Origin: Bdellovibrionales bacterium
Lineage (GTDB): Bacteria > Bdellovibrionota_G > JALEGL01 > JAGRMV01
DNA: 39,223 nt
Reading direction: 5' to 3'
Assembly (NCBI GenBank): GCA_020434345.1
Contig: JAGRAZ010000012.1
Coordinates: forward strand, 1 to 39,223
The notes under the pieces: model-generated
What the model was told of the DNA's origin: nothing
What the model saw: only the letters and a program-made list of their open reading frames with translations
Databases searched by the model: none
Part shown: in pieces, positions 34,663 to 39,223 of the stretch
How positions within the stretch are numbered: the first letter of the stretch is position 1
Layout: every line of letters starts with the position of its first letter
Translations under genes and position numbers: made by a program

Positions 34663-36990
34663 ATGAAAAAATGCAAAGTGATTCTGATGGGATTGGTTTT
34701 CACTCAATTGATTGCGTGTTCAAAAGAGAGAAGAAGTATTGATTTACAGACGCAGCTACCTGAGATTGTTTTTGAAGAAATTTATCCAGAAAATCAGGGC
34801 CGACTGAAAGCAGAAAGTTTAGAGTTAAACAAATGGACGTGGCATCAGGATCTTTTGCCCGGAGATGTTCTTGTACCAGGTACACACTATACATTTGCTT
34901 CAGGTCAAATACCATCTGGACTTACATTAAAAATTGAAATTACAGGAAAGCGTTCAGCCATTTTACGGTTTGAAGGACAAGCACAAAATCACCATGTTAA
35001 CGATAGTCTACGAGGTGCAATCCTTTCGTTTCAAAAAAATGCGTTTTTGGGAAATTCAGAAAAAGCACTTGAAGAAGAAGATACTTCGTATGCAGTAGGA
35101 ATTCAATTTGGCAAAGGATTTACCATTTCAGGATCTGTGGATGGTGCAGAGGGAGAAGTTGTTTTACGAGAGACCAAAATTGATCAGGTGGTTACCATCA
35201 AGCCGCAATCAAATGAGTTTACGTTTGAAAAGTTTTATGAGGAGGATGATCCTTATGTAGTGCAAATTGAAAAACATCCTAATGGTCAGTGTTGTAAGTT
35301 TATAGAAGCAGAAGGGTTAATGGGAAGCCATGACATAAATAATTTGTATTTATCATGCCACACGCCACAGTGGCACCACCCAGCGGATGAGAATGATACG
35401 TTTTTAAGTAGTAGTTTTACCGGAACATATATTCCTGTTACGTCAAACGAGAATTTTCACCCGTGGTCTGCATCGAATCTATATGGAGATCTGGTTTTGG
35501 GATATCGAAAAGCGTTTGGAGATTCAATTTCTAATGGTCAGTTTATTTCTTATTTCAATCAAAATACACAAACATGGGTCCATCCCTCATCTCCAAATAC
35601 TTCTGAAGAATTAAATTTTGTTTTTCCTGATCCAAACAATTCACTTGTTTTTGGTGGTGAATTTAAAGAAATAAGTGTTTTAAATGATAAAGATATAAAT
35701 CTCGTTATGAGTCAAAACGTTGGGTATTCTTCAAACGGATTTTTTGTTAGTGAGTATAAAGACTTTGTTTGGCATAAACCAAGTAGCATATTTGATTCTA
35801 ACCCCAACTATAACAATACAGGTTATTACATTGAAGAGAAGGCTTTTGAAAACGGTTACAAAATGAAGGCCTGGATTACTCAAGATTGGGAACATGTTAA
35901 AGTTCAATTTTACAAAAATAGAAATTGGCAATCTGAACAAGTGATTTCCCCTCCTTTATCTCAATCTCCAATTGATAGTGATTATGTCAATATCTATTTG
36001 CTTGTGAATGAAAAGGGTGATGGTTCAATTATATGGGAAAGGTTTACAAATGATCCAGATTATCCTCAAATGTTTTTTTTGTTTAAAGCCGATATAAATA
36101 ATTTTCAAGTTATTAACGTACCGGTAAATATTGAAGATACTTTATCACCGAATGATATTACAGTTCAATATGAAAGATTTGACATGAATCAGGATGGAGA
36201 TATCTTAATTGCATTTACCGGAAAGAAAATAGATTCGAACTATAATATTGAAAACAAGGAAAGAATATTTTTTGCAGAAAAAACTTCAAATGGGTGGGTA
36301 AAACCGCAATTTGCAGTTAATTGTATAAATAATGTTACTGGAAGTGTAAATGAAATTGATGATTACTTTCAGGTTGGTTTAAATCAGCTAGATGACAGTA
36401 TTGTAGCCTGGACAGAAACGCTTCCAAATTCAAATTATAGAGAGCTTCATATTAAGATGAAGAAAAATGGTATTTGGTACAATAGCGAAACCATTGCAAG
36501 CCCTTCTGTTATAAATCTAGGTGGGGGGAGTTATGATTATATTGACGCAGTTCAAGGTTATCTTGCACTGGAAGTAGGGGATGAAGGTCAGGTATATATT
36601 GTCTATGCAACCATTGACACATCTGGTTCTCCCTATTTCGATGTAAAATTAGCATCATATGTAAATAATGTTTGGTCAAATGACACTGTTTACAATAACT
36701 ATCCGGCCGGAAACCAAGAAATTAAAGCCATTGGAGTAATGAAAACTGGAAACGCTTTATCAGTTTTCTTTTCGGTATTTGGTGATTTCATGATCCGTAC
36801 AAAAAACCTTGCCAATGATCAGTGGAGTACATCACTTAACTTAAGCCATCTCTTATCAAATAATATAATAGATTCAGAAAGCAATTTTGTGTTTTCACAT
36901 AGTTCAGACAAATGTGATCTTGCGACTGTAGTGTGGAAACAAACTGGGTCAAATTTTGACTCTAGATATTATTTGAGTCAGTTTAGATAA
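34663..36990 (+). CDS. Large lipoprotein with carboxypeptidase-regulatory-like and propeller-like repeats
   Basis: This predicted lipoprotein has 775 residues, with a signal peptide and lipobox LIAC, and AAGGTGG before the ATG. Function is unknown. Around residues 160-245 lies a domain seen in proteobacterial surface lipoproteins: FTISGSVDGAEGEVVL, then a Phe-rich strand, then a paired Cys segment ending in LSCHTP. The rest contains about eight repeats of 50-70 residues, each with a Trp or aromatic strand (YFNQNTQTW near 298, FYKNRNW near 416, EKTSNGW near 539, KKNGIW near 600, VNNVW near 666, ANDQW near 715) followed by a GD-type hydrophobic strand. This fits a beta-propeller such as the sialidase-like fold, but I see no catalytic motif. 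The base composition is more AT-rich than its neighbours. Confidence 0.8.
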   Translation: MKKCKVILMGLVFTQLIACSKERRSIDLQTQLPEIVFEEIYPENQGRLKAESLELNKWTWHQDLLPGDVLVPGTHYTFASGQIPSGLTLKIEITGKRSAILRFEGQAQNHHVNDSLRGAILSFQKNAFLGNSEKALEEEDTSYAVGIQFGKGFTISGSVDGAEGEVVLRETKIDQVVTIKPQSNEFTFEKFYEEDDPYVVQIEKHPNGQCCKFIEAEGLMGSHDINNLYLSCHTPQWHHPADENDTFLSSSFTGTYIPVTSNENFHPWSASNLYGDLVLGYRKAFGDSISNGQFISYFNQNTQTWVHPSSPNTSEELNFVFPDPNNSLVFGGEFKEISVLNDKDINLVMSQNVGYSSNGFFVSEYKDFVWHKPSSIFDSNPNYNNTGYYIEEKAFENGYKMKAWITQDWEHVKVQFYKNRNWQSEQVISPPLSQSPIDSDYVNIYLLVNEKGDGSIIWERFTNDPDYPQMFFLFKADINNFQVINVPVNIEDTLSPNDITVQYERFDMNQDGDILIAFTGKKIDSNYNIENKERIFFAEKTSNGWVKPQFAVNCINNVTGSVNEIDDYFQVGLNQLDDSIVAWTETLPNSNYRELHIKMKKNGIWYNSETIASPSVINLGGGSYDYIDAVQGYLALEVGDEGQVYIVYATIDTSGSPYFDVKLASYVNNVWSNDTVYNNYPAGNQEIKAIGVMKTGNALSVFFSVFGDFMIRTKNLANDQWSTSLNLSHLLSNNIIDSESNFVFSHSSDKCDLATVVWKQTGSNFDSRYYLSQFR

Positions 36991-36995
36991 AATCT

Positions 36996-37802
36996 TTAAT
37001 CAAACGGTGCACCAGCGCTAATCCAGTCTTGAATCGCTTGAAGGTCTGCAGCATTTAAATTGTAATTTTGATGACCATTCATACCTTGTGGATTTTGTAA
37101 TAAGAGACTATTGGCAGGCGTTCCCACATCTACAACATCCCCTACCATTGAAGAGAATGTAGTAATCTCATTGTGTGCTTGGGCAGGTGTTTGACCTACC
37201 GAAAAATCTACTCTATTGTTTACATTATTATGACACATCAGACAGTTGTAATCATCTTGTATAATTCTTAGAATGTCATCTCCAAAATTGTGATCATTAT
37301 CATCATCATTCTCAAGGCCACCTTCTAACCAGCAATAAATTTTTTCTAAATCAGAGTCATCCGCACTTGAAAAAATTTCTCCACCACCATGGTCGTCTGC
37401 ATTTCCGCCAGCGTCACTTGCAAGAGGTTCTAGTAAAATTAAACTTTGGTGAACGTTAAACGCATCATATCCCGGACCTGATGTAATTTCCTCAGCAATC
37501 GTTGAGGGTGAATACGTATTGGTTGCATCAAGTTGAACATTACCTACACCAGACACACTTGACCCCGAGTGACACCCCCCAGTGGCACAATTTGTATCAA
37601 AAAAAGGTTTGACCTGTGTCGTAAAAGATGAATCTATGCTATCGCAATCTACATCGGCAAAAAGGTTGTTGCCATCACCCCCACCATCATCAATCTGTCC
37701 CTGAAAGTCATCTGGATCTAAACCGTTGAGGTCTACCGTCGCACACGCAGTGATAAAGGAAAAAAATCCAAGCAAAATGACAATGATATATTTGTTTCTC
37801 AT
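36996..37802 (-). CDS. Lipoprotein with cytochrome-c-like haem motifs
   Basis: This predicted lipoprotein has 268 residues and the lipobox FITAC. Two segments look like c-type haem sites: a canonical CLMCH near residue 190 and a longer-spaced CATGGCH (C-x4-CH) near residue 72. The segment FDTNCATGGCHSG, then the later IQDWISAGAP at the C-terminus, is the pattern of cytochrome-like domains in environmental bacteria that also encode DUF1501 proteins. The Asp/Gly/Asn-rich linker is probably flexible. The gene ends five bases from the stop of the preceding convergent gene. A strong TATAAT (37819-37814) with TTCACA is 11 bases before the ATG, and there is no Shine-Dalgarno. Confidence 0.75.
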   Translation of the reverse strand: MRNKYIIVILLGFFSFITACATVDLNGLDPDDFQGQIDDGGGDGNNLFADVDCDSIDSSFTTQVKPFFDTNCATGGCHSGSSVSGVGNVQLDATNTYSPSTIAEEITSGPGYDAFNVHQSLILLEPLASDAGGNADDHGGGEIFSSADDSDLEKIYCWLEGGLENDDDNDHNFGDDILRIIQDDYNCLMCHNNVNNRVDFSVGQTPAQAHNEITTFSSMVGDVVDVGTPANSLLLQNPQGMNGHQNYNLNAADLQAIQDWISAGAPFD

Positions 37803-37813
37803 GTGGGTAGTCG

Positions 37814-37843
37814 ATTATATAATATTTTTGTAAGCAATGTGAA
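37814..37843 (-). promoter_or_regulatory. Sigma-70-like promoter of the haem-motif lipoprotein gene
   Basis: On the minus strand TTCACA (37843-37838) and a perfect TATAAT (37819-37814) are 18 bases apart. The predicted transcription start, near 37807, is only about five bases before the ATG at 37802. Confidence 0.55.
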
Positions 37844-37856
37844 CATATTAATTTTA

Positions 37857-37981
37857 CCAAACTGAGAGATTTTTTATTCTGGCAAGGCCGCAGCGTCTTT
37901 TGAAAGCGGATCATACTTTTGTATGTGAGCATTTCAAAAGCAGCGAGAACGAAGACAGAATGAAAAAGATCCAGTTTCCAA
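37857..37981. repeat. MITE-like element of about 120 bp with nested inverted repeats
   Basis: The outer arms AAACTG...TTTTT-ATTCTG and CAGAAT-...AAAAAG...CAGTTT match imperfectly over about 25 bases. Inside, TTTTGAAA (37898-37905) pairs with TTTCAAAA (37932-37939), and CATAC (37912-37916) pairs with GTATG (37921-37925) across a TTTT loop. No gene occupies it. It fills most of the gap between the DUF1501-like and haem-motif genes. Confidence 0.65.
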
Positions 37982-38043
37982 CCTATTAGATTTGAATTCA
38001 CTATACCACAGGTGCAAACAAACCCAAGGACAACAATAAAGTG

Positions 38044-39222
38044 TTATCCAAGCTTGTTTTTTACGTCCTGGTAGCCTGAATCAATCGTCAATTCAGCCTC
38101 ATCTTTGTCCAGACCTAGAAAGTCCGCTACGTGTTGTACGAGCGATTCTCGGCGGAAGGTCGCTGTAGAAGACGTTGTGTCCCCGCTGTTATCGACCATC
38201 TGACGTTGACCCGTAGATGCATCTTGACCACCAAATGAACCAACCTTAAGGCCGTTCATTAGACTTGGATCAGAAGCCAGTGCAACAAGACCATTGGATC
38301 CGCCATCGCCGTTATCAGTTCCGTTGATGGTTGGCGTTCTCCAAAATTCACTACAAACAAGTACGCGAGTCTGTGCTGTGTTGCCTGTATTAGGGTTGAT
38401 AAATGTACCGGAAGAATCCAGTATGTTTCGAATGGATTGTGCCAAATATGTCATGGTCTGAATTTGAATCGCGTTGGCATTCTCACCTTGGCGTTCATTG
38501 TTACCATGCCAATCACCACCATCAATGTTTACCAAACCATAGTTATTCGTCACGCTGTTTTCAAAGCCACGTGCAAAAGAATAAAACGCATTGACGACAT
38601 CAATGCCGCCCATCTTTTGTGGACGCGTGCCCAAACCAGCTCTAAGGGATGTAAGCGTACCCGTGCCATCCATCGCCGGATCGAGTACCTGTGAGTAATC
38701 TACTTTGAGTGCGGCAAGGGCTTTTTCATTGGAGCCTTTAAGCACATCTTGATTTTCTGATTCTCGAATTGCACGTGCAACGTCTTTGCTGAATTTATTT
38801 TGAATCAGCGTATACAGCTGGTTACGTTGATCTTCTGTCAAAGCATTGTTTTGTGCTGTCGTTAAATCCAACTGTTTAAACTTGTTGGTCAGTGAAGCAG
38901 TTGAACCATGAAACTCAGGATGAAAAGCAGCAAGTGCTGTAGGCAAGCTATTCATATCATCATCGGTAGGTCCATTGTAAAACGCAAAAGAATTTGCAAG
39001 TGTAGGTGCACCAAACTGTTGTGCAGCCCAAATCAATGGATTTCCTTTGCTTCCACCATTTAACACGGGTGCATTCAATGCTGATGTATGCCCCATGCTA
39101 CCAAACAGGTTTGTGCTCTGAATGCTTGTTCTATAATCTGAAAGAACCATTGAACCTGCAGGTAGATTGATTGGGTTGCCACCGGTGTCTGTAAAGTTGG
39201 TGATTTGGTTGACGGCATACTG
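38044..39222 (-). CDS. DUF1501-like secreted protein (5' end beyond the window)
   Basis: The frame stays open to the right edge, so the N-terminus with any Tat signal lies outside. The visible 392 residues look like the DUF1501 family, which is related to sulfatases and usually exported folded: IDGGDWHGNNERQ corresponds to the family WDTH region, and VLVCSEFWRTPTINGTDNGDGG to the EFGRTP region. The last residues VADFLGLDKDEAELTIDSGY also fit the family end. An ATG at 39150 is internal. The haem-motif lipoprotein gene follows on the same strand after about 240 bases; the two families often co-occur. The reaction is unknown. Confidence 0.75.
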   Translation of the reverse strand, partial: QYAVNQITNFTDTGGNPINLPAGSMVLSDYRTSIQSTNLFGSMGHTSALNAPVLNGGSKGNPLIWAAQQFGAPTLANSFAFYNGPTDDDMNSLPTALAAFHPEFHGSTASLTNKFKQLDLTTAQNNALTEDQRNQLYTLIQNKFSKDVARAIRESENQDVLKGSNEKALAALKVDYSQVLDPAMDGTGTLTSLRAGLGTRPQKMGGIDVVNAFYSFARGFENSVTNNYGLVNIDGGDWHGNNERQGENANAIQIQTMTYLAQSIRNILDSSGTFINPNTGNTAQTRVLVCSEFWRTPTINGTDNGDGGSNGLVALASDPSLMNGLKVGSFGGQDASTGQRQMVDNSGDTTSSTATFRRESLVQHVADFLGLDKDEAELTIDSGYQDVKNKLG

Positions 39223-39223
39223 A

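Overview
The window looks like core chromosome from an AT-rich, Gram-negative (two-membrane) bacterium. The envelope genes support this: apolipoprotein N-acyltransferase, Pal and CpoB, an AsmA-like protein, an AMIN-type amidase and many lipoproteins with a lipobox. Lipoproteins with bacterial Ig-like domains, the DUF1501-like protein and the haem-motif lipoprotein recall deltaproteobacterial, Bdellovibrionota or Myxococcota genomes. That placement is an inference from gene style and has not been tested. I see no transposase, prophage, CRISPR array, rRNA or tRNA.

Layout. 2-4352 (+): a rhomboid protease fragment, mutS, and a cell-wall amidase that ends at a bidirectional terminator. 4412-5206 (-): an Ig-like lipoprotein. 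5397-10974 (-): six overlapping genes, with phoH-ybeY-lnt embedded among three unrecognised envelope proteins. 11040-14206 (+): proS-purB, tail to tail with eno (-). 15593-17207 (+): a deoxynucleoside kinase and a short-chain dehydrogenase. 17211-20350 (-): pal-cpoB and tsaD-rsmA. 20668-25556 (+): nusA-infB-rbfA-truB, the translation and ribosome-maturation operon. 25540-30128 (-): an AsmA-like protein, a secreted protein of unknown function, a second Ig-like lipoprotein, and khpA. 30247-34446 (+): ftsY, a Na/Pi-cotransporter-like protein, zapA, fau and ymdB. 34663-36990 (+): a large lipoprotein that looks like a beta-propeller. 36996-39223 (-): a haem-motif lipoprotein and a DUF1501-like protein cut by the window edge.

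Most genes are housekeeping, and I found no clear new multi-gene system. The points most worth a second look are regulatory. The two Ig-like lipoprotein genes share a sigma-54-like (GG-N10-GC) promoter next to an AT-rich dyad. Several genes have a -10 box only 6-11 bases before the start codon and no Shine-Dalgarno, which suggests leaderless mRNAs. nusA has an intrinsic terminator in its leader and no rimP before it. Two MITE-like palindromic elements and one intergenic region rich in dyads are not explained by the genes.

Start codons were chosen by signal peptide, Shine-Dalgarno, family length and neighbour overlap. Where the choice is uncertain the entry says so.
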